Shown here: piece after piece, positions 11,060-22,498 of the stretch
Layout of the letters: each line of letters begins with the position of its first letter
How positions within the stretch are numbered: position 1 is the stretch's first letter
Origin: Berberis thunbergii
Taxonomy: Eukaryota; Streptophyta; Magnoliopsida; Ranunculales; Berberidaceae
DNA: 64,000 nucleotides
NCBI GenBank assembly: GCA_003290165.1
Contig: QNQO01000596.1
Span: 372,001 to 436,000 of the forward strand
Reading direction: 5' to 3'
Notes under the pieces: generated by a model
The model's input: the letters and a program-made list of their open reading frames with translations, nothing else
What the model was told of the DNA's origin: nothing
Databases searched by the model: none
Program-made: the position numbers and the translations under genes

Positions 11060-12950
11060 AAAACAAATACTAGTATTATATTAAACATAAACATTACAAA
11101 GTTTCTGTCCTGCAGCTTGCTTCTAAAGCCAATTCATGGGCTCCAATATTAAGTTCACGCGGAATATATTTACAAACCCAGTTAGGAAGAGTACATAAAA
11201 GTGATATAATGCTAGAAATAAGAGGCCTCCACACCCATCGTAAATCAACATGCTAATCTTCTGAGTCTGAATGCAGAAGTGAGTGAAGGACTCCAGAATC
11301 CCCCAGCATGATCCCCATCGGCCAATGATGTGTCTGAACCATCAAAAGAGCGGCTTCCGCAGCAAATCATTTGACCATCGAACTATCAAGTACTCGGCTT
11401 GTAATCGTGTTCATTAGTCTAGCTCGTATTACCCTAAAAACATCCATTGCTAAAATTCCGAAAGCTCTTTGCTGAGAAGCGGCAAAGAAACAAACATCAT
11501 AAGTAACTAAAATCATCTCATGGGATAAAGAAGTAGGGATGGAGGATGGGCTCCCTTGAAGTAAGTTCAGCTTATGAGTTCTAGTAGCAATTAAGGAGTT
11601 GTTCTTGAATGGTCTGAAGAAGAGTAGGATTAAGATTTGCGATAGAGGCCGTGTGAGAAGAAGAAACATGAGTCCGTGTAGCTTGGTGGGGGTGTCTATC
11701 AATGATAGCGGTTTCAAGGTGGTGGTGCAAAGATGATGGTTTTGCTAACTCCGTAGGGGAGTTCGTTGTAGGTTGGAACCATTGCTTATTCCAAAGGGAC
11801 CACATCCAGTTGACTAAATTAACGAATAGATGAATAGATAATTTATGCTTGTGGAAAATAACGTTGTTTCGAGTCTGCCAGATGGTAAGGATCACGACAG
11901 TGAATTAAGAGAGAAGTTCATCACGCAAATTGGGGTGCAATGCCTCGGTCACCCAAATATAATTAAAGCAACCGATAATGTTATGATTGGTTGTCTCAGT
12001 GGTAGTCCAATGGATGGGAATAGGGGAGAGCAACCACAATTTCTTGACAATCATGCATTGGGAAAAAATGGAATACATCCTCTTTTTTATCATTGCAAAG
12101 AGCACAATAATCCTCAACCGGCATGTGTATGCGAGCGAGGTTTGTCATTGTGGGTAGAATATTCTGCGAGACTTTCCAAAAAAAGGAAAATGGCATTGAC
12201 CGGAGCTTTAATCCTCCAAAGTTCCCGAAGGCTTTCGAATGGAGATGACTGTTGGTAAAAGTGGACGAGGAAGTTTGTAGGTCCTCAATCACAAAAGCTT
12301 TAGTGGCGCTTTTGACCTAAAACAATTCTCTTTTATCAAACTTCCAAATGAGTGAATCTTGTGTAATGGACGATCGAATGACATTATACAAGATATCTTT
12401 CACCACTGGAGGTGGAAAAAGAGACGACAAAAGGTCATCATTCCAAGAGAGTTGTTGTTGATATTCACTAAAAATCTAGAGATCTCTCAATCTTTGGAGC
12501 GAGGGGAAGAGTGTCGAATTGCCACACTCGGCCAAGGTAAAATCTGGTTTAATTCAGCAATCATGCCAGAGATTGATTTCGTTTCCCGATCTAACTTGCC
12601 AAATAAGGTGACGTCTCATTTTGGAGAAGGCGGTAAGGTTACATCTCCAAGAAAATGAGGCAAGTTGAGGGGATTTGACAATTTGAAAGGCACTTTTGTG
12701 TGGAAAGTAAATCGCTTTAGTTGTGCAATACAAGGATTTGTGGGATCAACCAAAACCTTCCACATGTGTTTAGCTTTTAAAGCCAGATTTTTTGTCTTAG
12801 CCAAAGGGATATTAAGCCCTCCAAGGTGCATACGAAGGGTGATCTTCGACCATGTACACAGGTGTCTAGACTTACCTTTATCCGTTTCGTTCCACCAAAA
12901 GTTCCCAACCATCTGATCAATTTGTGATGTGATGGAACATGTGATATTCA
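11060..12950 (-). pseudogene. 3' part of a plant L1-type LINE (RT C-terminus, zinc-binding domain, RNase H)
   Basis: The minus strand begins with the end of a LINE RT (QIDQMVGNFWWNETDKGK, then WSKITLRMHLGGLNI, 12616-12951). The RT zinc-binding domain follows (FFWKVSQNILPTMTNLARI, CALCNDKKEDVFHFF, 11996-12292), then IWQTRNNVIFHKHKLS (11581-11895). An RNase H tail is readable in pieces from about 11500 to 11080 (FAAEAALLMVQ, a D-containing WPMGIMLGDSG, and GAHELALKAS). The pieces sit in several frames. This domain order is standard for plant L1 ORF2. Upstream RT, including the catalytic YxDD, is missing here; candidate pieces of the same LINE lie at 16673-16843 and 19592-21540. Confidence 0.8.
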
Positions 12951-13956
12951 CATAATTATTACATAATATACCTCCTAATTTATATTTGTTAGTATTTCAA
13001 ATAGTGTATTTTAGTTTAATTATTTTATTTTTGTATTTTTATAGGATTTGGAGTTTAAATGACAAAAGTGCATTAGCGTGGTGAATTTAAAAATTCATAG
13101 ACAAATTGACGAAGTTGAGCGGGAGGAACAACAGATAGCACATGAACATCAGGGACACACACAACGCATCAATAGCCAAGTACGCATCACTAATCCACCA
13201 CGCGCTGCCTTGAAGCTCCGCACCGCTATTGTTGTTATCATCTTCATCATGTGTCACTAAACTCCACGCAAGGCGAAGAGATGGACTCCTAGATGTAACA
13301 CACTTAATTGATATTTGATTCGTTTTATGTTTTCACGATGAATAATAATATTTATGATTTTCACTTTTATTTAATATAAGAGTTTATGTTATTTTAGTGA
13401 CAAAGATTTCATCAACTTCTTAGTAGATTATTATTTTGATGGTTGTCTTTTTCTTCTCCATGTAAGTCTAGTCATGTTTTTCTTATGTGTGAAATCTTAA
13501 AGATCAATTCCAGTAGGTTAGTTATATGTGATTGTCTTTTATTACGTTATTGTCTCCGGATATATCGTAAATTTAGAATATCATATATGACAAATCCTTG
13601 TGCTTTCTAGAAAAAGTGAAATCTAAAATCCATTTACATTAGAATATATTGGTGCACTAAAGACTATTTTTTCGATTATGTTGTTTGGGATGTGAAACAC
13701 GTGATTGAGTTATTATAGCAAATCAATATTAGTTGGCGCATGAAATCTAGGAGGGATTCTTGGAACCTTGTGATTTTTCTAAACTTGATTATTATTAAAC
13801 CAAATTCAATTTCATATTTTAAATTGCTAGAATTTCTTAAATTTAGTTTCGCGTAGTTCTTCTTCCTTGACCTTGCTTTGTAAATCGCTTTTTCTCGTGG
13901 GATCGACACCCCAATCTTTACTGCAATTGGCCGCGTGTATTGTTTGGGCGTAATCA
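12950..13956 (+). mobile_element. 5' LTR of the Athila-like fragment
   Basis: The right border is set by ...cgtaatca followed by the primer site. The left border is inferred from the end of recognisable LINE coding sequence near 12945-12950. A 3' LTR for comparison is not in the window, so the left border is approximate. Confidence 0.5.
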
Positions 13957-13961
13957 AATTT

Positions 13962-13973
13962 TGGCGCCGTTGC
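13962..13973 (+). other. Primer binding site (tRNA-Asp type)
   Basis: tggcgccgttgc follows the LTR end after five bases. This is the common primer-site core of Athila elements; the expected downstream cgggga is replaced by aatggaa. Confidence 0.75.
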
Positions 13974-14135
13974 AATGGAACAAGCGCCATTCTACAAGGG
14001 ATGTTTCGGGTATTATCTTTCTTGCTCATTGTTTTATTTTATATTATTTTATTTTACTTTTAGGTTTTAGGTCCAATTTATTTATTTTTTATTTCTTAAA
14101 AAAATGCAAAAAACAGAAACGGACATTGGGGGAGT

Positions 14136-15904
14136 GTGAGTTGGAATAGAGACCACTTAGGGAGACTAATTAGGGTCCCAAATTTAGAATACCCACAAAA
14201 TCACATTGAGACCAAATTAAGTCCTACTTCTAATTCTAACACCATGAGCAATCACGAAGATGACCATGTTCGGTCGCTAAAGGACTATCTCCACCCCACA
14301 TGCACTGCTATTCCATCATGTATCATGTTTGAGACCAAATTAAGTCCTATTTCTAATTCTAACACCATGAGCAATCACAAAGATGACCATGTTCGGTCGC
14401 TAAAGGACTATCTCCATCCCACATGCACTGCTATTCCATCATGTATCATGTTTGCATCAAATACACCAAAGCTAGATTTTAAGTCGGGTATGATACAATT
14501 ATTACCCATTTTCATGACCTAGAGAGTGAGAATCATTATGTTCACATTAGGGAATTTGAGGAAGTTGTGGCCACTTTCCACAACAAAGTTGAGGCTGTAG
14601 ACTCGGTTAGACTAAGGTTTTTTCCTTTTTCCCTTGAGGAAAAAGAGAAAAAGGGAAAAAGGGAAAAAGAGAAGAGTTGACTATACTCTTTGCGACCAAG
14701 GTCAATAGGTTCGTGGGAGGAGATGACCCAAGCATTTTTTAATAAATAGTTTCCTCACCACAAAACCAATGGTCTAAAAAGACAAATTTCTACCTTCGCC
14801 CCAAAGAATAACGAGACATTATATCAACCATGGGAGAGGTTCAAGGATCTCTTGAATACTTGTCCACACCATGGGTATGAGAGTTGATGCTTAGTTAGTT
14901 ATTTTTATGAGGGGCTCACCAGTAGAGAGCGTCAGTTTGTTGAAATGATGTGTAATGAAGAATTTTTGCATAAGAACCCTGATGAGGCCATTGAGTACCT
15001 GATTGACTTGGTTGAAAAAGCTTATACTTGGACTGGTCCAAGTGCTACTGAGAGCACGGATAGAACACGCCCAGTTGGAGTCTACCAACTTAGGGAAGAT
15101 GACAGCTTTAGAGCCCAATTGGATAGAGTGACTAGGGAGTTAAAGGCACTTAAGGCCAAGGATGGTAGGCCCACACATACTATTGCCAAAGTTGAGCTAC
15201 ATGATGCCTGTTTTATATGCAAGAGAGTTGAACACTTAGCACAAGATTTCCCGACCTTGACTGAGATGAGAGTGGTTTATCAGAAACAATGTAACGCCTT
15301 AGGGATGTACAAGAAGTATTATTCACCATTCTCTAACACTTACAATTCTGGCTGGAAAGATCACCCTAATTTAGGATGGAGGTCCGAAGCAGACTAACCT
15401 ACACACTCACATGCACAACCACCTAGTTCATACCCTGCACCTCCATACAATGCGCAATCTAACAGAAGTTCCTTATCAGACACATTACATGCATTTATAG
15501 AGGTACAAGGTAAAACTAATCAAAAATTTGAGGTTGCATTGACACAGTGGACAAAAGAGAACAAGGAGATCAAAAGCCAGATAACCAAGCTGACAAGTTC
15601 ATTAACAGTACAAGAGCGGGGCCAATTTCCATCACAGCCTCAAGCAAATCCGAAGGGCCAACGTATGGCACACACTTCTGATTCAGACTCTCAGAATGTC
15701 AAAGAGGTTAATGCCATCGCTACTCGAAGTGGTAAGATTTTAGATGGATCAAGCTCATCCACAACTATAGGCTCCTCCCCAAGTGCAAAGGAGAACATCC
15801 CTGAGGATGAGCCCAACAAGAATATTCCAGTTCCAGTTCCAGTTCCTTTTCCTCAAGCACTACGACTTACTGAAAAAAATCGAAAATGCATGGTGAGATT
15901 CTAG
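14136..15904 (+). pseudogene. gag of the Athila-like fragment, with duplication and deletion
   Basis: The N-terminal part contains RSLKDYLHPTCTAIPSCIMF, then KSGMIQLLPIF, the typical Athila gag opening. A stop follows at 14520 and the frame is then interrupted around 14640-14700 by an unusual aggaaaaag-type purine run. The capsid part resumes near 14760-15397 (NPDEAIEYLIDLVEKAY) with a zinc-knuckle remnant (CFICKRVEHLAQDF, final Cys missing). A linker ending in Pro/Val repeats (15539-15904) follows. Stops separate all parts. It would have formed the particle coat. Confidence 0.8.
14208..14453 (+). repeat. 123-bp in-frame tandem duplication inside gag
   Basis: Copy 1 is 14208-14330 and copy 2 is 14331-14453. 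They differ at only a few bases (for example cctactt/cctattt, cacgaag/cacaaag). 123 is divisible by three, so both copies stay in one frame and 41 residues are repeated. Confidence 0.95.
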
Positions 15905-16032
15905 AACACTTGAAATAGGTTAAAATTAACTTACCTTTGCTACATGTGATTAAATAGGTACCAACTTATGCGAGGGTCAGCAAGGATCTATGCACTATCA
16001 AGAGGAAGCATCATGTCAAGAAGACTGCCTTC

Positions 16033-16674
16033 TTGACAGAACATGTAAGTGCGGTGATTGAGCAGAAGACACTACCCAAGTACAAAGATCCAGGGTGTCC
16101 TACAGTAACCTGTCAGATTGGAACTCATGAGTTCGGCCAAGCCTTGTTGGATTTAGGAGCAAGTGTAAATCTGATGTCATATTCTATTTACTTGCGACTG
16201 GGTCTAGGAGAGATTAAACCCACATCCGTAGTACTACAATTAGCTGATAGATCGGTTAAGAAACCAAGAGAAATAGTCGAGGATGTCTTGCTGCAGATTG
16301 ATAAGTTTTACTATCCCGTCGACTTTCTTATTTTAGATACCCATTCTGCGGTTAATATGGAGTCTACAGTTTCGATTATTTTAGGTTGACATTTTCTTGC
16401 CACAGCTAATGTTTTTATCAATTGCAGGAACAGTCTGATGAAGCTATCTTTTGGGAACATGACTCTAAAGGTCAACATATTAAATATTAGCAAGAAACCA
16501 CGTGATGATGATGAGTGTCATCATACCTACATGATAGACACACTGATATCAGAGGAGGCACTCCTGAGCGCAAATTCTGAAACCTTAGAGTACCTCCTTT
16601 CTATTTCTGATTCTGAGAGGTCTTCGAGAATTGAAGTGGTCGAAACATTAGTAATAGAAGGCGAGGAATTTTGA
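16033..16674 (+). pseudogene. Aspartic protease of the Athila-like fragment
   Basis: The open stretch 16033-16389 contains ALLDLGASVNLMSYSIY, the Athila form of the protease active site (D-L-G-A-S), then VLQLADRSVKKPREIVEDV and VDFLILDT. A stop at 16387 is followed by a continuation (16438-16674) ending ETLVIEGEEF. At 16673 the sequence switches to LINE, so the polymerase part is gone. It would have processed the polyprotein. Confidence 0.8.
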
Positions 16675-16843
16675 AGGTTTTTAAGGGTGTCCTTAATGTT
16701 TTGCTCAATATTGCGAAAAACCTCTTTGTTCCAGTAAGAGAGCTTGTAACTTAGTCTCTTAGTTTTAATCACAAAATTTTGAGCAGGAAGAGAGTGAAGA
16801 GACAAGCTCCAAGAGGTTTGGAAAAGGTGTCGACGATGAGGAT
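16673..16843 (-). pseudogene. LINE fragment, endonuclease-RT linker
   Basis: The minus strand encodes KTKRLSYKLSYWNKEVFRNI. The WNKEVFGNI-type motif is found in plant L1 ORF2 between the endonuclease and the RT. It is bounded by Athila-like protease at 16672 and by an LTR start at 16844. It is in the right order and strand to belong to the same LINE as 11060-12950 and 19592-21540. Confidence 0.7.
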
Positions 16844-19250
16844 TGTAACACCCCTGAATTTCATAAAACTAATTTATTTTATTTTGAATTAAATAAAATA
16901 AGGTTACATTTAATTGAATGTGAATTTCAAAATTTAGGGTTTTATTTGGTGAGTTTAGAAGGTGGGTGCTTTCAGAAGTCCAGTGGGGGCGAATAGCCAC
17001 CCTCCCTATAAAGAGAAAACCCTCTTTTCTTTTCTTTCTCCTTCCTTTTTCTTTTCTCCTTCTTCCTTCATCTTTTCCTCTATGTTTTCTTCTTCGATGG
17101 CAGCTGAATCTGGAGATCGATTTCTGTAGGAGACTGAATTGGTGAGTTCTTCTTCCTACTAATTCATACCTTTTGTTGAAATAGATTATTTGGTTTGTTA
17201 TCGTTTTGGGTATGGGCTTGATTTCTACACTCTATAAACCAAACTTGCCATTTGTATCTACTCTTCTAAATATTGTTTGTCTATTTTTGTTTTCCAATGG
17301 TTTAAGTTAATGGGGGTTTGATTTTCACGATGGGTTTTTGTGTTCATCAAGACTGAGCTACTGAGTGACTCCTCCAATCTTGTTTGAACAGTAGTTTTCG
17401 TCTATAGTCATAATTGTTATCGCTTCATGGAGTCGATTCAAAGTGAGTTATCTTTAAACTTTGAAACCCATTTAATTTATCTCTATGAATTTGAGTTGCA
17501 CTTGCTAGATTGAATTCTGTGATACCCATTTGATGGAACGGATGGGACTGTCAAATTGGGTGAGATTGATGTAGCTTTTCTTGCTTGTTATTCGATTGGG
17601 ATGTATGTGGCAGGGCATCTTGGGGACACATTGGACCTCAGATTGTTTTGACTACTGGAATGGTTGGGAGTGGGATCTTTGTTGCCCTTTTTGGAATGGG
17701 CTACTTTTGGAATGTCCATGTTTTCTGGTTTTATCTTGTAATGTAGATGATCGCCAGGCTTTTCAGGCCACGGGCTGGTCTTCTGTTGTTGCTGTTATTG
17801 GTAATTGGTTTGGGAAGAGGAAGAGGGACTTGATAATGTGTAATGGAATGAAGATTTTGCTTTGTTTCATGTTGCGATTGTTCAATTTATAATTGAACCT
17901 TATGTTGTAAGAGTTTATAGAGAATGCTAGCTAGAACTAAATGTAGGCATGGGTAAATGTTGTTATGTTCGTTTTCCTTTCTGGCACAAAATGAATTTGT
18001 CTATTTGTCAAGCAAATCACTTTGGTGTGCAGGGGATAGGGATGTCTTGGGTTTTGATTAATATTTACAGGTTTGATTGGTGAATTGGTTGTGGATTTTG
18101 ATTTCCTAAACTTGGTATTGAATACTTTTCTGGGAATTCTCCTTCACAAGGACCTGGTTTCTAATCTTCGTTTGTTTATGATCTATACACTATGTTTAAA
18201 CGGGGAAATATTCTTGATTCAACATTATTTCATTCATCTCATAAGTGGAAGAGATTCAGATAGATGTATATAGTTCTATATCTACATACATAGGCGAAAG
18301 TTGATGGTTTGATTTCAAATGTTCTCTGAGCAATCCTAATTTCTGATCTCCATCCATCAGATTTTCTTTTGGTGGTAGTAGAGTGATTGAGGTTGAGTTG
18401 ATGAAGAGTAGTTCAAAGAAAATTTACTAATAGATTTTCCAAATTGAAACCTGCCCCATGTGAACTCATGCCGTATTGCAGAATACAAGCCATGACTTAC
18501 ATATTTAACCTCCTCATATCAATTTGTCACATGCTTGAAAACCCTATTGGTTCTATTCAAGCAACTACGAGTTTAAGGGTCAAAGTACTTTGCACTCTCC
18601 TCCATGGAAATTTTGCTTCCAACTTATGAGAAAGCTCACAAAAGTCTCAAAAAAGCTTGAGAAACCATGCCATATGTCGAACCAATTTTTGTGCTGAAAT
18701 GAACCCCTCCATTAAATTTGGTACTGACAACTCGATGAATCCATATCATATAGTTTTTTTTTTTTGAAATAATAGGATGCATTGATGTAAAAAACTACCT
18801 ATTTTATGAGATTAGGTTCTTTGCTGATTAGAATGAAACCAATGAATCCTTGTCTGAGCCCTTTAAAATTCAAAGCATAAATGGAATCTTGTTTCTTTAT
18901 TTATTGTAATTACTATTATTTACTATTTTTCTTATATAACTTTTTATTATTATTAAATAGTACTTTATTTTACAATATTTTATTTTATATGTATTTTATT
19001 TATTAGCTTTCTTGTTTTGTGCTGATGTGATGATAAGATCATTAGGAATCAACATATGTTGACTACAATTACCTGATCAGCTGTTGTTATGTAATTTTTT
19101 TAATACTCTCTGTAAAATATTTATTATTATTTTTTTAAATTTTTTAATGAGGGGCTAATGGCCTTGTAAATTTTTTATTTATTTTTACAAAGAAAATATG
19201 TTGAACCTCTTCTAAAAAAAGAGGCGCCAGTTTTATTGCCAAGCTGCACA
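16844..19250 (+). mobile_element. Long LTR of the TGTAACACCCC family (copy A), right end not resolved
   Basis: It starts tgtaacacccctgaatttca and is nearly identical to 27979-28090 for the first ~110 bp. It shares the gggggcgaatagccaccc block (16987) with the solo LTR at 44450 (near 44916). A TATA-like ctataaagag at 17006 and a pyrimidine-rich leader follow. The 3' end (ggggcgt[ta]aca in other copies) was not found, so it is truncated or rearranged; 19250 is approximate. It contains a host gene fragment at 17524-17855. It interrupts the LINE. Confidence 0.65.
17524..17855 (+). pseudogene. Captured fragment of a glycerol-3-phosphate transporter-like gene
   Basis: In three frames joined by single-base losses the stretch reads PFDGTDGTVKLGEIDVAFLA, then YSIGMYVAGHLGDTLDLRLF, GMGYFWNVHVFWFYLV, and VVAVIGNWFGKRKR. 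This matches, in order, the N-terminal transmembrane region of plant glycerol-3-phosphate transporters (major facilitator superfamily, G3Pp/GlpT-like), including the GHLGD loop between helices. Defects: a 1-bp loss near 17642, a TAG where Gln is expected (about 17743), a 1-bp loss near 17762, and abrupt loss of homology after 17850. About 110 of some 500 residues remain. It sits inside an LTR, flanked by LTR-like sequence on the left, so capture by the retroelement is likely. Confidence 0.8.
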
Positions 19251-19289
19251 TCATACTGTCATGCATGATTTGACCATTGTAGTTAAGGC

Positions 19290-19591
19290 GGAGGCGAGGC
19301 GGACGATGTAGGTGACGTTATTTCATAACTTCCTATGATTAATAGCATATTCATAAGAATTTACAGAAATTTATAAGAATCAATAGAAATCCATAACAAT
19401 CCTTTATAAAATTCAGAAAATCCAATAATAAAAATCCATTAAAATCCAATGGATTCTGTAAATTCCACAAAATCCAGTCACTTAAAATACATCAAAGTTC
19501 AGTGGATTTTGTAAACTCCTTTGAAATATTTTAAAATCCATGAGATTTAAAGTCTTTCAGACTCTATTAAAATCCATGATTGAATACCCCC
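19290..19591. repeat. AT-rich dispersed repeat built of aaaatccat motifs
   Basis: The motif (a)aaaatccat and its complement tggattttgta recur at least ten times in 300 bp, ending ccatgattgaataccccc. It is probably a MITE-like element at the edge of the LINE. The left end is unclear and no target duplication was found. Confidence 0.45.
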
Positions 19592-20710
19592 TGTAAATGT
19601 GAGGCCTTTGGAAAGCCTTGTAGTTTCCGTAGAGAATGACGAGTTGGAGCAGAGAGAGTGACCCTGTGTGATTCCTGCATGAACTGATCTACTTGGTATT
19701 CACCATCAGTTGCATTAAGATCAATATGGCGCACATTATGTGGAGCCAAAACCTGGTATGAACCATGAGTTGGTAATGGAGTCTAAGCTTGATGAGCCGG
19801 ATGAGAAGATGTAACTATTGGTGCCACTTCATCGCCCAGAATTGAATTCATTCCATAAAAGCTGTAATTCTCGGAGGGAAAGAAAATATGTTCAACTGTT
19901 GCTTACCAATAGATATTGCCATACTAGACTGAAGCGTTTGACGGTGTTTGATTTTGGATTGTGGACCAAAGGATAAAAGACGGCTGATAATTTCTTGGGT
20001 GAGTTTGGCCCCGTTCAAAGCTCTTTTTGCTTGAATAATGACTCGACATCTATTCCCCACTTTGTGGCCCATCATGCCACAACAAAAGCAGATGTTGAGG
20101 ACGTCCTCATAACAAAATTTGAAAAGAAAAATCTTGCCATCTATGATTCCAAATGAAGTTCGCATCTTACTAGGAAGAGGTTTAGACGCATCTAACCAAA
20201 GCAATGTAATCTACCTCCATCACAAGTCCAATACATTTAGCCAAAGCTTCTATGATTCGGCAATAAGAGTTTCTGCAAAGGAAACTCGTGAATTCGATTT
20301 CAGCAGGGAAACCAATCGAAATTGCAAGAGGCGTATTCCGGTGTCCAATCCTTGACTGAAACAAGCCAACCAAATAGAGACCAGGGCCCTCTGTATAAGA
20401 CCTTGTCTTTGTCTTCCAAACGGGTGAAATGAACTAAATAATAGATATATTTGGGATCATGGTATCCCTCTAGCAATTCGAAGTGAACCATATGTCCAGG
20501 TTCCCATTGAGGTAGCATGTGTTTTGCAAATACCTCCGGGCTCAGCTGTTGGTCATGGGAGTATTTTGCTACAGTCCGTAAAATCGGATCTTCAAGTCCC
20601 TCATTAGCTTGTTGCACAAAACTAGGTTCAGGAATGAATAAAGATTGTTCTAGTTGAGTGCTCAGCTGGGATATGATAGAATCAATATTCTCAGTCCGAG
20701 TAGTAGCCAT
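19592..20710 (-). pseudogene. LINE ORF1 (nucleic-acid-binding protein), frameshifted
   Basis: The probable start is the Met of MATTRTENIDSIISQLSTQL at 20710. A DUF4283-like part follows (MVHFELLEGYHDPKYIYYLV, then LYRGPWSLFGWLVSVKDWTP). After frameshifts near 20320 and 20200 the frame shows ALLWLDASKPLPSK-type sequence and a zinc knuckle CFCCGMMGHKVGNRC (19848-20204). This order is typical of plant L1 ORF1, which binds element RNA. Downstream endonuclease is missing where the LTR copy A lies. Confidence 0.75.
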
Positions 20711-21540
20711 TCTGTTGGAGGGATTAGCATTAGAAGAGGGGTGCATGCTTGATGAGGTTGAGTGGATTGAAGATGAGGAATGATCTGAAGAAATAAGAGA
20801 AGAAGGAGGAGATAGAACAGAACGGGGGCTGATGGGTGCAGGATGAGGAGTAATGTTGTGGAAGATCTATAGAGGATAGAAAATGAGGAATAAATTAAAT
20901 GTGTAGGCTTAGAGGTTGGTGAGAGAAAGGAATGTTTGGAATAGTCAAGAAGTAGCGAGGAGTAACTATGGTGGAAGGCATGAGACAAAAAGCAACATCG
21001 TCCATGTCCGCACTCGCTGGAGACCTGAAAATACAAAGATGAAGTTGAACCATTAGCTAATAAGAAACCAGAGAGACATGTTGTATGCTAGAAGAGAAGT
21101 AAGCAGAAGAAAAGAAGAGAAATGCAAAGAGAGGAGACTAGGAAACCAAAGTGATGTAAGAAAGAAATCTAATAGGAAGCCAGAAATGAGAGGAAATCGG
21201 ATAAGTGAATGAGCATTTGATGAAAAACAAAAATTAAACAAGATCAAAGAGAGAGATGAAATAGATTAATGAAGAAACCAGATTCAAAATAAAAAGCTGG
21301 AAAAGACAGAGACAGCAAAAGGCGAGATAGAAGACACCGCGGAGAGCCTAAAGAAGTACATCCAATCCCAATCGAGTCATGTGTCTGCTGATAGGTGAAA
21401 CTCAAGAAACTCTTTCCTGGAAAGAAAAAACTCTTATTCTCACTCTCTCGACTAGGCCAAGCCTGTAGTAGTGCAACACATAAGCGACGTTTGGAAATCC
21501 CCAGATAGAAACCACCGGTTGGGACTCCTCATTAGAATAA
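20711..21540 (-). other. Probable 5' region of the LINE
   Basis: Purine-rich on the plus strand (pyrimidine-rich on the LINE strand), no convincing coding frame. Hydrophobic ORFs here (for example 21053-21247) reflect composition. The outer LINE border is a guess based on the change in base composition near 21540. Confidence 0.4.
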
Positions 21541-21977
21541 TAAATTTAATATCATAGGGCAAATGACTCAAGTATAGATATGATACTAACCAATGACTCA
21601 AGTATCAGATATTATACTGATAAGAACAAATACTACACTTGATCTCAATCGACCTAGGTTCAATGAGGTTGGTTTGTGCATTAAGTGAGCAAGGGGCAAG
21701 GTGGTCATTTCATGTTGGTGGCCAAACTTACTATTTATCCCGAGTGGAAATTTTAGTTGTACTCTCAAAATCAATCTAAATCATGCGGGCAAAATCTAAA
21801 CACCGCTAAATGTTACTTGACTTTACACTTTTGTGCATTTGTTATGCATGTGATTTTACTCATTATTTATTACTTTCATTTGTGTGTGACAAGTTACTTG
21901 CTGGTATACCTCCTACTAAAAAAAACCAACTCACAGCCCCTCATTCAATTAAGGGTAGATTCGATGTTGGTCTTTTG
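21541..21977. other. Non-coding spacer with short repeats
   Basis: The phrase gactcaagtat recurs three times in 21565-21615. No gene seen. Confidence 0.4.
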
Positions 21978-22326
21978 CACTAATAGGGTAAATGACTTTA
22001 GTCCATTTTATAAATTTAATTTGATTTTGGTCTCTCACCGTTAGTTGACCATCCAATTATCCGTAATCTTATGTATGTGTTTTCCATATGATATGAAAAA
22101 TAGACCTAGACTACCGTCGTTTGAGATATGGTTGTCATGGTTGATTACCCTTTCTAATTCCCTCCCTCAAATGAGGTAGTTTAGATCCCTTTTTTAATAT
22201 ATATAACTTCATGAGAGATCAGATGCAAAAGATAATGATTGACTAGATGGTCAATTGATGGCTAGTGACTAAGATCAAATTAAATTTTTACTAATTGACT
22301 AAAGTCATTTATCATATTAATACAAG
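21978..22326. mobile_element. MITE-like inverted repeat
   Basis: The left arm starting agggtaaatgactttagtc (about 21985) and the right arm ending gactaaagtcatttatcat (about 22318) are complementary over roughly 85 bp with mismatches, including aaatttaatttgat near each inner end. No transposase. Flanks share only a short aata, so the target duplication is not settled. Confidence 0.65.
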
Positions 22327-22498
22327 AGACCAAATAAACTTATAATTAAAGAGAATATTCATTTATTCAAAAACCCATTCAAATTAATGAAACTGTAACT
22401 TATTAATTACTATTGATCTTCAAATGGAACATTACCAACAATTTGAAAGAGATTAGCTAAAAATTGTTGAGAAGAAGGCAAAAAGAGAATATAAAAAT

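Larger units (their letters stand above)
12950..16672 (+). mobile_element. Athila-like Ty3/gypsy fragment (LTR, gag, protease) inserted in the LINE
   Basis: An LTR-like stretch is followed by a tRNA-Asp-type primer site, Athila-type gag and protease, then an abrupt end at a LINE piece. RT, RNase H, integrase and the 3' LTR are absent. It lies between two parts of one minus-strand LINE, which suggests it inserted there and later lost its right half together with LINE RT sequence. Confidence 0.75.

Noticed and set aside
21053..21247. Hydrophobic Phe/Leu-rich ORF as a membrane peptide
   Set aside because: It reflects purine-rich DNA on the opposite strand in the LINE 5' region; no homologous motif.
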